Shown here: positions 42,918-52,002 of the stretch, piece after piece
Position numbering within the stretch: position 1 is the stretch's first letter
How the letters are laid out: every line of letters begins with the position of its first letter
Virus record (IMG/VR): IMGVR_UViG_3300037587_000923
Span: 1 to 64,000 of that record
DNA: 64,000 nucleotides
From: a virus
Reading direction: 5' to 3' (one strand)
Made by a program: the position numbers and the translations under genes
The notes under the pieces: generated by a model
Seen by the model: only the letters and a program-made list of their open reading frames with translations
Database searches by the model: none
Told to the model about the DNA's origin: nothing

Positions 42918-43712
42918 GATTCTTACGTTCCCTTCTTTTTGATTGTTCGTCTCTTATCTGGCCCCGCTCTCCGAGGATTATATCTCTCCACACAAAGTAT
43001 GCGTTTGTCTCATCTAATAAAGCAGATGGAAGCCTGGTCGAGGAGGCCATCTCTCCCCCCTCGACCATCTCTATGAATGTTATGATGTTTACAATTCTTT
43101 TGTTAAGGGCTGATATGGGACAGCTCATTAACACTTTCTTGAAGATTCTTATTGGCGCTGGCTTGTATCTTCCTTCACAGTTTCTGGTTCGCTGGAGCTT
43201 TTTTCTTTGACAGTAGCCGCAGTCCCAGACTCCTGAGTCGTCTCTTTCTCGGAGCCACTCAATGATGGTGACTCCTTGCCGGAGTTTTTTTCCGTTACCT
43301 CATCGGTGACACCGGTTACCTCTTGCACGAGATCAGTCATGAGATCGTCCGAGAGTAGCTCTATGTTCTCAGAAGAGAACTTTACTTCGTCTCCCTCTTC
43401 ATCCTTTATAGTCTCCCAGCCCGACAATGCTATTCGTAGTATTTCCAGGTTGGTCTTTAGGGAGTTGAGTGATATTCGATAGAGAGCTCCCATGCTGCCT
43501 TCGGCTAACTTTTCGGATAACTTTTCGGCTACGTCCTTTGTGTCGCCTTCTGCCACTATGTTTGCCGGAATATCTATGTCGGAGTTGGACATTATTTCGA
43601 GATTTTCAAATCTCGTCAGGCTCCTCAACATAAATACTGGAGCGCCTTCCTGCCCTCTTAGTTCTTTGGGAGTATACTTCCTTACCTTCTTAGATAGCGC
43701 TGTTACATTCAT
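42901..43712 (-). CDS. Tail assembly chaperone GT, made by -1 frameshift
   Basis: The -1 frame stays open from the slip site A_AAA_AAC (43,284-43,290) through the end of the first chaperone to a stop at 42,901, about 127 codons (starting L-R-Q-G-V-T-I-I-E-W). The fused product would be about 285 residues. This is the classic G/GT arrangement before a tape-measure gene. The 17-bp overlap with the tape-measure start supports it. Translation by frameshift is inferred from the open frame and heptamer. Confidence 0.8.
43149..43712 (-). CDS. Tail assembly chaperone G, 187 aa
   Basis: ATG 43,712 has AGGAGAAGAGAG upstream; an earlier in-frame start is less likely. The first about 135 residues are a folded helical domain. 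The acidic/Ser-rich C-terminus (about 140-187) carries the slip site. It coats the tape-measure protein before tail-tube assembly. Located one gene upstream of the tape measure, as usual. Confidence 0.8.
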   Translation of the reverse strand: MNVTALSKKVRKYTPKELRGQEGAPVFMLRSLTRFENLEIMSNSDIDIPANIVAEGDTKDVAEKLSEKLAEGSMGALYRISLNSLKTNLEILRIALSGWETIKDEEGDEVKFSSENIELLSDDLMTDLVQEVTGVTDEVTEKNSGKESPSLSGSEKETTQESGTAATVKEKSSSEPETVKEDTSQRQ

Positions 43713-43819
43713 CTCTCTTCTCCTGGTTGGTTGAATGTTAGAGCCCGGGCTGCTCATTTAAAAGCTGGACGAACCAGGACGTCCACCCAGGCATTGAAAC
43801 CTGGCTCCTATCTGCTACC

Positions 43820-45010
43820 CTACAGCCAACTCGCTGAATAAATTTCGTTATCGTATCCCCCGCCCATCGCATCAGAAGTATCGGGCTCACATACGAAAGA
43901 TACGTCGTACTTGAAGAGCCTCGAGTCTACCGTTACCGGGGTCTCTATATACCTGATCGTAGGGAACCTAACAGCAAACATGTTGCCTGCAGCTGATCCT
44001 GCCACGAGTACCAGTTCCGCCCTGGTATCGGCCCTAAGAGCATCCTCGATCGTCTTGTTTTCATAGAGAAGAGAGAAGGAGCCCTGTACCTGCCTCTTCG
44101 TTCTGATGACCTTTGTGATGCCGCTCGTGGTTACCGCTGTCCTTTTAAACAGTTCGTTGTTAATCTCGAAGGCAACATCGCTAACATCATAGGTAACCCC
44201 GCCAATCGTAACGACCATGAGTGTTGCAACGAGAGGGTCGGTTGTGTCATATGATGGACCTGTCGGGACAGCATCGCTGGAGTCGTTCGGCACGAGGGTG
44301 TTCTTCGCCATAAAGTTGAAAGCCGGGACAATGATCTCGCCTGTAGCCATGCTCATGGCGAGTTGGCTAATCTTGCAACCTGCGGCTCCAGTCCTCACAT
44401 ACTCCGATCCGTCCGGGTTCTGCTTCCAGTATTTCAGGTAGAAGCTTTCAAGCTCCGCCTTGTTCAACTTGTAATGATAGCCTGCTCCAACAGCTGCAGC
44501 AACAGCTGGAGTTGCTGATAGGGCTGGAGAGACAGTGAGGGTGTCAGTAGCTATGACTGTAATCCACGCAACCTCATAGGCTGTCCCGCCCCCGCCTGCC
44601 GGGTCAATAAGGACCGCATCACCCACCGCGAAGTTTGAGCCTTCGGTTGCGGTAACGGTAAACTCGGTTGCAGATGTCGCACTAGCTACCGCAGAAGCCG
44701 TAGAGGAGTTCCCTACCCCAATCGCTGCCTCCCACAATGGGTCTGTCTCTGGTGGGGTTGCCGGTGTTCCGCTCCCATGCAGTTCGAAATTCAGCGTCCC
44801 TTCCGCATTAAGCTCAGCCCCCCTTACCTGTGCCAGTGTGCTAAATGTATCCCTTATTACAGCCCTATCTTGCATCTCAGGGTTGTATGTAGGGATAGCT
44901 ACCCCTTCGTTATGCTCGATCAGGTCCGCAGCCGCAAGAGTGGGATCAGTGCCATATGTCGCTTCCTTCTTTATGCCGAGGACGGATCTCGCCTCTAAAT
45001 ACTCAGCCAT
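43820..45010 (-). CDS. Major tail tube protein, 396 aa
   Basis: Begins VLGIKKEATYGTDPTLAAAD, the common start of phage tail tube proteins, and ends in a beta-rich domain. An inserted Ig-like or loop segment lies near residues 95-160 (NFAVGDAVLIDPAGG). It would polymerise around the tape measure. Gene order before the chaperones agrees. Confidence 0.85.
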   Translation of the reverse strand: MAEYLEARSVLGIKKEATYGTDPTLAAADLIEHNEGVAIPTYNPEMQDRAVIRDTFSTLAQVRGAELNAEGTLNFELHGSGTPATPPETDPLWEAAIGVGNSSTASAVASATSATEFTVTATEGSNFAVGDAVLIDPAGGGGTAYEVAWITVIATDTLTVSPALSATPAVAAAVGAGYHYKLNKAELESFYLKYWKQNPDGSEYVRTGAAGCKISQLAMSMATGEIIVPAFNFMAKNTLVPNDSSDAVPTGPSYDTTDPLVATLMVVTIGGVTYDVSDVAFEINNELFKRTAVTTSGITKVIRTKRQVQGSFSLLYENKTIEDALRADTRAELVLVAGSAAGNMFAVRFPTIRYIETPVTVDSRLFKYDVSFVCEPDTSDAMGGGYDNEIYSASWL

Positions 45011-45035
45011 CTATTGCCTCCTTTTTATAATTTTT

Positions 45036-45275
45036 TTAGTCTTTGGATTTCTTCTCGGGTTCAGGCTTAAATGAAAGTATCTTTTTGACACTATCGTTTA
45101 GGCATGCCGAAAAGTTATCGTGCTTGCCGGTAAGTACATCCTGAAGAACACTATCTACATGAGACCTCAACCCTTTCCTGGGCTCCAGATATCCCATTAT
45201 ACCGGAAGCGCACTTCTTTTTATCTCCCGACCTCACCATTTGTTTCAGGTGATTTCCTATATGCATCTCTATCAT
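45036..45275 (-). CDS. Small basic hypothetical protein, 79 aa
   Basis: ATG is preceded by AGGAGGAATT on the minus strand. A helical, Lys-rich small protein. Its coding sequence contains palindrome copy 7. It lies between the tail tube gene and the connector genes, and may be a small tail or assembly factor. Confidence 0.6.
   Translation of the reverse strand: MIEMHIGNHLKQMVRSGDKKKCASGIMGYLEPRKGLRSHVDSVLQDVLTGKHDNFSACLNDSVKKILSFKPEPEKKSKD
45097..45113. repeat. GCATGC palindrome, copy 7 (inside a gene)
   Basis: TTTAGGCATGCCGAAAA lies inside the 79-aa frame on the minus strand, the only copy internal to a gene. It may be a fortuitous match or a regulator site in the late operon. Confidence 0.55.
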
Positions 45276-45285
45276 AAATTCCTCC

Positions 45286-45990
45286 TTATGGGTTATCTCC
45301 TATAGGCTCCCTTCTCCTGACTGCCATGGGTGTCACAAGATAGAAGCCTCCCTCTACTTGCGGGTTAAAATAAAACCTCGTATCTTGCAGGGTTATGTCC
45401 ATTATGGTCTCGCCATATGGTACGAGTGCTGCGCTAAGATCTTGATCTCTCTGCATAGCCCTTCTTACCATCTTTGAATACAGAGTCTTTCTGGTTTCTG
45501 CTGACTCTTCGTCATTGTCATAAAACAGTGTAGTGATAAGAAAAGGGTAGGTTGCCTCTTCTTTTATATGGGGTACTGTCTTCTGAACCCAATTCTCAAG
45601 CATTAAATAAAGGAAGATGCCCCTGGAATCTTCTATATAGTTGAAGTTCCTTGGCATCCCTTTTCTTATATATATGTGCTCTCCGGTATCGGTGATATTT
45701 GCCTCTGCAAAATTATTATAAAGTGTAAGTTCGGTGTCCGACTCTACCGACTTAACTCTATACCATGAGCTAGATCCTGCGATTCTTATAGCTCCACCTT
45801 TGACTATCTTATCGCCATCAGCGCCTGAGCTTCGTAGTTCGGTCAAGAAAACTGTAGATGCGCCGGTAACAGTCGGGGATCCATTCTGAAACGTCAAGGT
45901 GCCGATCAGGTCGTTTTTGAACTCGGTAATAATATCAGTATCATTCCTGAGTTGAGTTATAATGGCGTCCTGTAAATTCTCTGCGCTCAT
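45286..45990 (-). CDS. Tail completion/terminator-like protein, 234 aa
   Basis: Residues about 1-35 and 110-234 form the expected alpha/beta fold of a tail terminator. An extra beta domain (about 38-110, TVTGASTVFLTELRS) is inserted, as seen in several phage head-tail proteins. Position between connector and tube genes supports it. Confidence 0.6.
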   Translation of the reverse strand: MSAENLQDAIITQLRNDTDIITEFKNDLIGTLTFQNGSPTVTGASTVFLTELRSSGADGDKIVKGGAIRIAGSSSWYRVKSVESDTELTLYNNFAEANITDTGEHIYIRKGMPRNFNYIEDSRGIFLYLMLENWVQKTVPHIKEEATYPFLITTLFYDNDEESAETRKTLYSKMVRRAMQRDQDLSAALVPYGETIMDITLQDTRFYFNPQVEGGFYLVTPMAVRRREPIGDNP

Positions 45991-46844
45991 TTTTGCCCCC
46001 TAAGCCACACCTCGTATTGCTTCATCTCTCTTTCAATGAAGACTTCAGACACTCCCCTGGCTCGCATTCTATTTATTTCATCTTGAAGGGATACGCCCAT
46101 TTCTGAAATCTCTGTTTCTTTTTCAAGGGCCTTAGCTTCAGCTTTTGGTATAGGTATTTCCTCCACCTTCTCTACCTTCTCACCTCCAGTAGGCCTTACC
46201 GAATCTTGTCCCTTTATTGCGGCTGTTAGGACTTGTTGCATATCACCCACAATCAAGTCTATGTCCTCACTGTCAAGCACCATAAACTGTATTCTTCTTG
46301 ATGGAGGACCATATTCAAATGTGCCGAGTTTCCCGGATGCTATATGACTATATCTTTTTACATATCCAAATAACTGGACAGTATCACCGGGCCCCCAATG
46401 TATTTTGGCTGGCCAAGCTCTATCCCCGGACATCACATCGTTGGGATCGATCCTATCTTCAGCATCGGGGCCCAGGGGATTTTGTTTCTCCTTTGCTCTA
46501 CCTGATGGATAATGCTGCTTGCCTTGTGGCCAGGTGCCTCCAAGAAAAATTCTTGCTTCTTCATCCGAGAAATCTTGACTTATCGAATTGAAAGTTGTCC
46601 CTGTCAGGAAGCCCGGATCTCCATCATGGGGAAGTACCGGTATTTTCTTTTTAAAGCTTTGATAGCCGCTACCCTTTTTAACTTGTGCTGCAAAGCGGGC
46701 GGCATACTTCCCCTTAGTTTGCCGGTATGCCCTGCTGGCTCCGACCTGGTGAAGGTTGCCGGGTTGCATCGCGGATACAAGCCTGCCGACTGTCTCATCG
46801 ATCTCTTTGAAGTTAGCGACTATGCCAAACTTTACTATGCTCAA
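45987..46844 (-). CDS. Head-tail joining/minor tail protein, 285 aa
   Basis: The first about 215 residues are a phage-neck-type alpha/beta domain; the C-terminal about 70 are charged and coiled-coil-like. Overlaps its neighbours by 4 bp each. The role is inferred from position, like HK97 gp10 homologs. Confidence 0.6.
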   Translation of the reverse strand: MSIVKFGIVANFKEIDETVGRLVSAMQPGNLHQVGASRAYRQTKGKYAARFAAQVKKGSGYQSFKKKIPVLPHDGDPGFLTGTTFNSISQDFSDEEARIFLGGTWPQGKQHYPSGRAKEKQNPLGPDAEDRIDPNDVMSGDRAWPAKIHWGPGDTVQLFGYVKRYSHIASGKLGTFEYGPPSRRIQFMVLDSEDIDLIVGDMQQVLTAAIKGQDSVRPTGGEKVEKVEEIPIPKAEAKALEKETEISEMGVSLQDEINRMRARGVSEVFIEREMKQYEVWLRGQK

Positions 46845-47413
46845 TTACCCTCCAGCTTTATGGATATCTCATAGATCCCTTTCGCAAAGTAAGGATTAAT
46901 ATTTCCACTTATCTTGAGCTGTCTGCCATCATCATCCACTAGGGCACTCTTCCTTGTTATGCCGTTTGGTTGACAGTAAAGAGAATATGTATCATCCTTA
47001 CCGCCGAAACCCGGCAACACGACTCCACGGTCTGACATCTGAGTTATCCCACCATCAGTTATTAAGCATGGGATTCCAGTTATGCCATCGACGAACTTCT
47101 TTGTTGTATCATCGAGGATCAAGGTTTTTATAGTATGGTTGCACCTGAAGAGCTTCGCATTATATTTAAAAAACTCGCTCGCTCTTTCATCTGGAACAAG
47201 ACCAGCCACCAGGTAGTAAGTGAGGGATCCGCCCACCGTAACTGCTATGAGATCACCATCAACTACTCCGCTGTCTGTCTCAAACCATGCCTCGTACTCA
47301 TGGGTAACGGCTTTAAGTTTGGGTTTTATATATACATAAATGTTGATGTCGGTTGGGGTTCGCTTGATGACCCCGGCAACGCCAACACTCTGGATTGCAT
47401 CGTTAACACTCAC
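46841..47413 (-). CDS. Head-tail connector protein, 190 aa
   Basis: Small alpha/beta protein with beta-rich C-terminus ending FAKGIYEISIKLEGN, resembling connector or stopper proteins. One-base overlap with the adaptor gene. Function from position. Confidence 0.6.
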   Translation of the reverse strand: MSVNDAIQSVGVAGVIKRTPTDINIYVYIKPKLKAVTHEYEAWFETDSGVVDGDLIAVTVGGSLTYYLVAGLVPDERASEFFKYNAKLFRCNHTIKTLILDDTTKKFVDGITGIPCLITDGGITQMSDRGVVLPGFGGKDDTYSLYCQPNGITRKSALVDDDGRQLKISGNINPYFAKGIYEISIKLEGN

Positions 47414-47862
47414 TATTCATCATCCCTATAATCATGCCCCACGGCATCATCTATCAATCCGTGAGGATCCACTATATTTGTAAACAGATCATCTGCTTCG
47501 ATGAACAAGTGAGCTGTAGTTGTGTCCTCTCTAGCTGCGACAAAAGCTGCCTCTATCTCTCTTATTAACTCACGAAGTCCTCTTGCGACCTGACTTAACT
47601 TCAGGCCTTCAACGTCGAACTTGGGAGTATGTTTCCTGAGCTGATCATGGTAAAAGTACAGGTTCATTAACTCAATGAGCCAATACTGTTTCGTTGCATA
47701 GTCTTCGTCGGCTACTGACGCAGGGTTTTCATATCCCGTTCTTCTGGTTGCGTAGTCGTATGCCTTCTCGTCATCACCAAGCTCATAGGTAGAATCTATC
47801 CTGCGACCGTTTGTTAACCCTAGAGCTTTAAGTTCTGTTGTATCGAGATATTTTATAGCCAT
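47413..47862 (-). CDS. Head-tail adaptor-like protein, 149 aa
   Basis: Helical protein of gp6/gp15 size and position, just after the capsid genes. The last part has HxFIEADDLF. No enzyme motif. Confidence 0.6.
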   Translation of the reverse strand: MAIKYLDTTELKALGLTNGRRIDSTYELGDDEKAYDYATRRTGYENPASVADEDYATKQYWLIELMNLYFYHDQLRKHTPKFDVEGLKLSQVARGLRELIREIEAAFVAAREDTTTAHLFIEADDLFTNIVDPHGLIDDAVGHDYRDDE

Positions 47863-47876
47863 CGCATGCCTTTAAA

Positions 47877-47900
47877 AGGGCAGCCGGTGAGGGCCGCCCT
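47877..47900 (-). terminator. Possible leftward stem-loop terminator
   Basis: An AGGGC/GCCCT stem with a GC-rich inner part, read leftward, is followed by TTTTAAA. It lies between 47,913 and 47,862. The U-tract is short, so attenuation rather than full termination is likely. Confidence 0.4.
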
Positions 47901-47912
47901 GTAGTTGATTAA

Positions 47913-48341
47913 TTATTCGCCAGTATCGCCTGACTGTTTTTCGTTATCGGAAGTTCCGTCTTCGGACCCACTACCGGCTTCAGTGGTCTTGTTGTCTTCG
48001 GAGTCTTTGCCCCCGGTAGGCTCATTGCCTTCACCGGAACCATCTTCCTTCTTAGGAGGATTCTCCACCATCTCAACGAGCTGCTTCTGGGTGTGGTCGT
48101 CTATGACAACCTCTATGCCGTGCTTCTCCTTAATCAGGGCAGCCAGCTCGGTTTTGTTCATCTTCTCCGGCTTCTTATTAACCTTGGGCTGTTCGGCCTT
48201 GGCTTCCTCGCATATAATCATACCGGACTTTTTATCTTTCCTCTTAGCCCAGTAAGCAAACCTTTCGTAGTTCTTATCTTTCGGTGTTATTATCTGACCG
48301 GGGGTCTTCCCGAGTATCCTTACATTAACCTTATAGTCCAC
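47913..48341 (-). CDS. Head protein with SAP/Rho-N-like segment and acidic tail, 142 aa
   Basis: Residues about 60-95 (MNKTELAALIKEKHGIEV) resemble a Rho-N/SAP-like helical motif. The last 45 residues are Gly/Ser/Glu-rich and disordered. Small proteins of this layout sit after major capsid genes in several phages. Exact role unknown. Confidence 0.6.
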   Translation of the reverse strand: MDYKVNVRILGKTPGQIITPKDKNYERFAYWAKRKDKKSGMIICEEAKAEQPKVNKKPEKMNKTELAALIKEKHGIEVVIDDHTQKQLVEMVENPPKKEDGSGEGNEPTGGKDSEDNKTTEAGSGSEDGTSDNEKQSGDTGE

Positions 48342-48370
48342 AACAACCTCCCTGGTTTATTGTTCATTTA

Positions 48371-48400
48371 AAAAAAGGGGACGCTCAAAAGGGCGTCCCC
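48371..48400 (-). terminator. Leftward rho-independent terminator after the capsid gene
   Basis: A perfect 8-bp GC-rich stem (48,377-48,384 with 48,393-48,400) is followed by a run of T on the minus strand. It lies 27 bases after the major capsid stop and would reduce downstream expression relative to capsid. Confidence 0.85.
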
Positions 48401-48426
48401 TTTCGCACTAACTATGTCATCAGGCC

Positions 48427-49686
48427 CTAAGCGTGTACTTTCAACCTGAACCAGTTACACCTTGAGACCTTAGGCCCACCGTCTATACCAGCTCCTATTT
48501 CGAGCTTATATGGCACCTTCTCGTTGAAGTGTGTCCATGTGTAGCGGCCTGGTAGAGGCCTTGTCCAGCTCGCGCCTTTGATGAGGCTAGGAGTAGACAG
48601 CCAGTTGTTTGCGGCTACCCTGTCATTCGGTACTGCCGAGAACAGAACATAGCCTTCAGGGAGAAATTGCTTGTAAGCAGTTACCCTGTCTCCAAGGAGA
48701 TAGTTGTTGCTCACTCCAGCGGTGAGGGTGATCGTGTTGCCAGAGACACCACCAGTATCTATAGTAACTTCCTCCTCTTCGCCGAGAGTGTTCCTCAAAG
48801 TGAGGACGTCACCGGCTACAAACTCAGCCGCATTCACTACTTCAAGAGTAGTATCGGCTGCTGCTGAAGCTGCGGTAAGAGTTGTCTCCTCTGCATAGAG
48901 CCTGTTGTCCCTCTCGATATCAAGTCCTGTCAACGTCTTGAATACGGCAGTCCTGTCAGCACTCTTCTCTGTGAGAGAAGGAGCGGCAACAACAGAAGCC
49001 TTGGTATCGTCAGCGTTGTAGAACTTCTCCAGGGTATTGACAGACATATACGCCTTCAGTGGGGTGAGCCCCAAAGAGGTCAACATGTGATTCATGGAAC
49101 CGATCATGTCTGCCACAGGAGTTGCAGAGCCAGCAGTGGTCCATACACCGCCAGAAGTCCATGGTGGAGAGGACGCATTGTCCGCAGAATACTTGGCAGG
49201 AATGTTGGGGTTGTAGGTATAGTTCACGCCATACCTTGCTTCCGAATATGTATCGTTTATCAGAAGTTTGGAAGTAACGTACTCAATCAGGGTGTTGAGC
49301 CTAAGGTCGAGGAAATTCAAAGCAGCAGTCTGAAGACCTTCGCCCCACTTCTCGTTCGGTATCGCAGGGTTTACTGCTTTCTGGAGAACAGCCTCGTCAT
49401 ACTGAACGGCCTCTCTCCAATACCCTGCCGTGTGCTCTTTGTAGCTTGAGCCAGGTATCGCTACCCTGCTGTGATCTGCACCTAACTGAATAGGTGCTGT
49501 ACGTCCGAATGCCCCGTTCTGGATAAGGTCTATGATCAGATCCTTATCAACAAGCTTCATGGGCAGGAACGCATCTGTAAGCTTGAAGGCGTCTGACGCA
49601 GGCACAAACTCGTTGATGGTAGAATCCATCACGGCTGGCCTGAAGACTCTAGCCTCCTGAAGCTTTAACAGTTCTTGTCCTGTCAT
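48427..49686 (-). CDS. Major capsid protein (gpE-like), 419 aa
   Basis: The sequence (VFRPAVMDSTINEFVPASD, then KLVDKDLIIDLI; end GAGIDGGPKVSRCNWF) fits the lambda gpE major capsid family, with an extra beta insertion near residues 265-335. It is followed by a strong terminator and lies beside the protease/scaffold, as in lambda. Confidence 0.85.
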   Translation of the reverse strand: MTGQELLKLQEARVFRPAVMDSTINEFVPASDAFKLTDAFLPMKLVDKDLIIDLIQNGAFGRTAPIQLGADHSRVAIPGSSYKEHTAGYWREAVQYDEAVLQKAVNPAIPNEKWGEGLQTAALNFLDLRLNTLIEYVTSKLLINDTYSEARYGVNYTYNPNIPAKYSADNASSPPWTSGGVWTTAGSATPVADMIGSMNHMLTSLGLTPLKAYMSVNTLEKFYNADDTKASVVAAPSLTEKSADRTAVFKTLTGLDIERDNRLYAEETTLTAASAAADTTLEVVNAAEFVAGDVLTLRNTLGEEEEVTIDTGGVSGNTITLTAGVSNNYLLGDRVTAYKQFLPEGYVLFSAVPNDRVAANNWLSTPSLIKGASWTRPLPGRYTWTHFNEKVPYKLEIGAGIDGGPKVSRCNWFRLKVHA

Positions 49687-49720
49687 TAGTTCCTCCTAAT
49701 ATAAAGGGTTAAGGTTTACT

Positions 49721-50383
49721 CTACGCTGACTGAACGCTTATGAGCTGAAGAGCCTGATTGTCCGCCTGAACGAAGTAATCAGCGTTGTTGACCTTTGCAA
49801 TGTTGAATGTCCCGTTAATAAAGCCTTTGCCACCGAACTCTGTGGATCCGTCGAACTCAGTAGTATCAAGATTTACCAAAGCCCTTGCGCTAAGCTCTGT
49901 ACCGTCAGCAAGAACGAGTAGGTCGCTTGTGGCAGGAGTGTTCGTAAACACTTCACCAGTGCAAGTGATCTTCGTGAATCCTGCTCCAGCAGTTCCGCCA
50001 CCAGCTGCGCTGACGATATCGATGGTGAGACTTGTCAAAGTTCCTGCATCAAGAGCTGACTCAGATACATCGTAGAACTTGACGAGATCTCCAACCTTGA
50101 ACCTCTTCGCCAGTGCATCAGGGACGTCACACACGAAGTTTGTTGCGTTGGTAATGTCAGTCATTACTGCGTTGCTGAAGAATGGCATTGCATCATATGG
50201 AGATGCGGTCGCCCTTGCAAACAGATGTGGTCCCCGGGCAACCTCTGTGTCAGCAGATGATGTTCCGTACCTTGCGCTAGACCCATCTACAGTGATAGGT
50301 ATGGTTGAGCCTGGATCCCCTATCATGGCGTCTTCGCCACCCTGGTTGGTATAAGGTGTTGTTACACCAGGAAATTCTTTCAT
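49721..50383 (-). CDS. Head decoration-like protein, 220 aa
   Basis: Position between protease/scaffold and major capsid matches the lambda D-like decoration gene. It is Ala/Thr-rich and beta-rich. Longer than lambda D, so homology is not assured. Confidence 0.65.
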   Translation of the reverse strand: MKEFPGVTTPYTNQGGEDAMIGDPGSTIPITVDGSSARYGTSSADTEVARGPHLFARATASPYDAMPFFSNAVMTDITNATNFVCDVPDALAKRFKVGDLVKFYDVSESALDAGTLTSLTIDIVSAAGGGTAGAGFTKITCTGEVFTNTPATSDLLVLADGTELSARALVNLDTTEFDGSTEFGGKGFINGTFNIAKVNNADYFVQADNQALQLISVQSA

Positions 50384-50439
50384 CTTTTACCTCCTTGTTA
50401 AGTTTTTGAAGTTATTTATTTGACTTGGCTGTGGCACTG

Positions 50440-52002
50440 CTAACCTTCTTCGTCAGACCTGCATGTTCCGGTGGCCTTTCTTGCGAGTCTCTTGCCGTCC
50501 TCTATGTCGGCAGCCTCTGTTGAGGAACCTGAGCCTTCTTTCTTGCCGTCGCCACCAAGAATAGAGGTATCAGAACCCTCGAGAGACTTCTCCCAGTCAT
50601 CAACCTCCGCCTGAAACACTGCTGCGAAAGCTTTGCCTGACTCGCTCTCCTTAGTGAAGGTCTCGCCCTCCTTAAGGTGATCATTGAAGTCGACCATCTT
50701 CTTGGTCTTGGCGTGAATCTTCTCCGGAAGGTCAGACTCGGCAAGAATACCATCCTGAATAGAATCGGCTACAGCCTTGGCTCCTGCAGTCTCCATCAGG
50801 GCGATCTTCTTGGTGCTCTCCTTCCCTTCCGTCTCGAGAGTGCCTATTGTGCCTTTAGCCTCTTCGAGTTGAGTAGATATCTTGCTATGGTTCTCTGCAG
50901 AAACGTAGCCTTCGCGGGCTTCTTTCTGTATAGCAGATACATGCTCTGGGTATTCGGATTTCAGTTCCTTTAAATCCATACTTTCCTCCTTTACAGTTTT
51001 AGTTTTATTTCCGAGATCCTCTTTTGTGATTTTTGTAATGAGATTATCGGGGACATTCGATACTGTCTCTGAGCTATCACCTCCTTTTGAGTTTGTTGAT
51101 ATAGCGCGGGTGCCGGCAGAGCAATCTAAAGAGCTATCGTGTCCTCCTATAATACTTTCAAGCGTTCCTATTTTGTGGACAAGCCCTCTTTCAAGAGCCT
51201 CTTTCCCGTTAAATATTTTGGAATCGGCAGTTTTGGTCTTTGCATCGTCAACGGATATCCCAAGATTTTTGGCAATGCTCTCAACAAATATTTCATACAG
51301 ACCATCAATCTCTCCTTGCATAAGATCCTCCCCTTCTTTAGAGAGAGGCTCCGCTTCCCTGGCAAGGCCTTTGTACTTCCCTTGATAAATGTATTTCTTT
51401 TTGACACCCTCATTCTCATAATATTTACTGTAGTCGTAGTGGGCCATAATAACACCCACAGAGCCAATCAGGGCAGTTTCAGAAGAAGCAATAACCTCGT
51501 CGGCGGCACTGGCAATCCAATACGCAGCAGAAGCCGCCATGCCATCCACATAAGCAGTTATCGGTTTTTCACCACGGTTTTCAAATATGAGATCGGCAAG
51601 TTCTTTTGTGCCGTCTATCGTCCCGCCAGGGCTACCGATTAAGAAAACAATACTTTCTACGCTATCGTCTGTGAGGGCTGCCTTGAAATCATTCCCGACA
51701 ATTTCCATTGATGTAGCGCCCGAAAACTGCGTCATCATGTTGGCCTTTTTAAATAAGGGCCCTTTGACGGGAATAATAGCCTTACCGTTGGCGATGGACA
51801 TTTCATGTGAATGTTCCATCTCACCAAGCATCTGTTCGCTCAACTCAATACCATGTATCTTGCGGCCGACAATTCCATGGATCTGGTCAAGCCAGCTTGG
51901 AGTAATAGCCCATGCGCTTTCGGTAAGCACACCGATCACGTTCTGATATAATTGCTGCCCGACGTTTGTTGATAGCGATTTTTTGTGGTCGTTATTCTTC
52001 AT
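50440..52002 (-). CDS. S49-family capsid protease with C-terminal scaffold, 520 aa
   Basis: Residues about 50-280 are an SppA/ClpP-like S49 fold: GSPGGTIDG, then GMAASAAYWIASAAD with the catalytic Ser, then a Lys in QGKYKGL. The C-terminal about 200 residues are helical and charged, like the lambda Nu3 scaffold embedded in C. It processes capsid proteins and guides shell assembly. An internal start could give a separate scaffold. Confidence 0.85.
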   Translation of the reverse strand: MKNNDHKKSLSTNVGQQLYQNVIGVLTESAWAITPSWLDQIHGIVGRKIHGIELSEQMLGEMEHSHEMSIANGKAIIPVKGPLFKKANMMTQFSGATSMEIVGNDFKAALTDDSVESIVFLIGSPGGTIDGTKELADLIFENRGEKPITAYVDGMAASAAYWIASAADEVIASSETALIGSVGVIMAHYDYSKYYENEGVKKKYIYQGKYKGLAREAEPLSKEGEDLMQGEIDGLYEIFVESIAKNLGISVDDAKTKTADSKIFNGKEALERGLVHKIGTLESIIGGHDSSLDCSAGTRAISTNSKGGDSSETVSNVPDNLITKITKEDLGNKTKTVKEESMDLKELKSEYPEHVSAIQKEAREGYVSAENHSKISTQLEEAKGTIGTLETEGKESTKKIALMETAGAKAVADSIQDGILAESDLPEKIHAKTKKMVDFNDHLKEGETFTKESESGKAFAAVFQAEVDDWEKSLEGSDTSILGGDGKKEGSGSSTEAADIEDGKRLARKATGTCRSDEEG

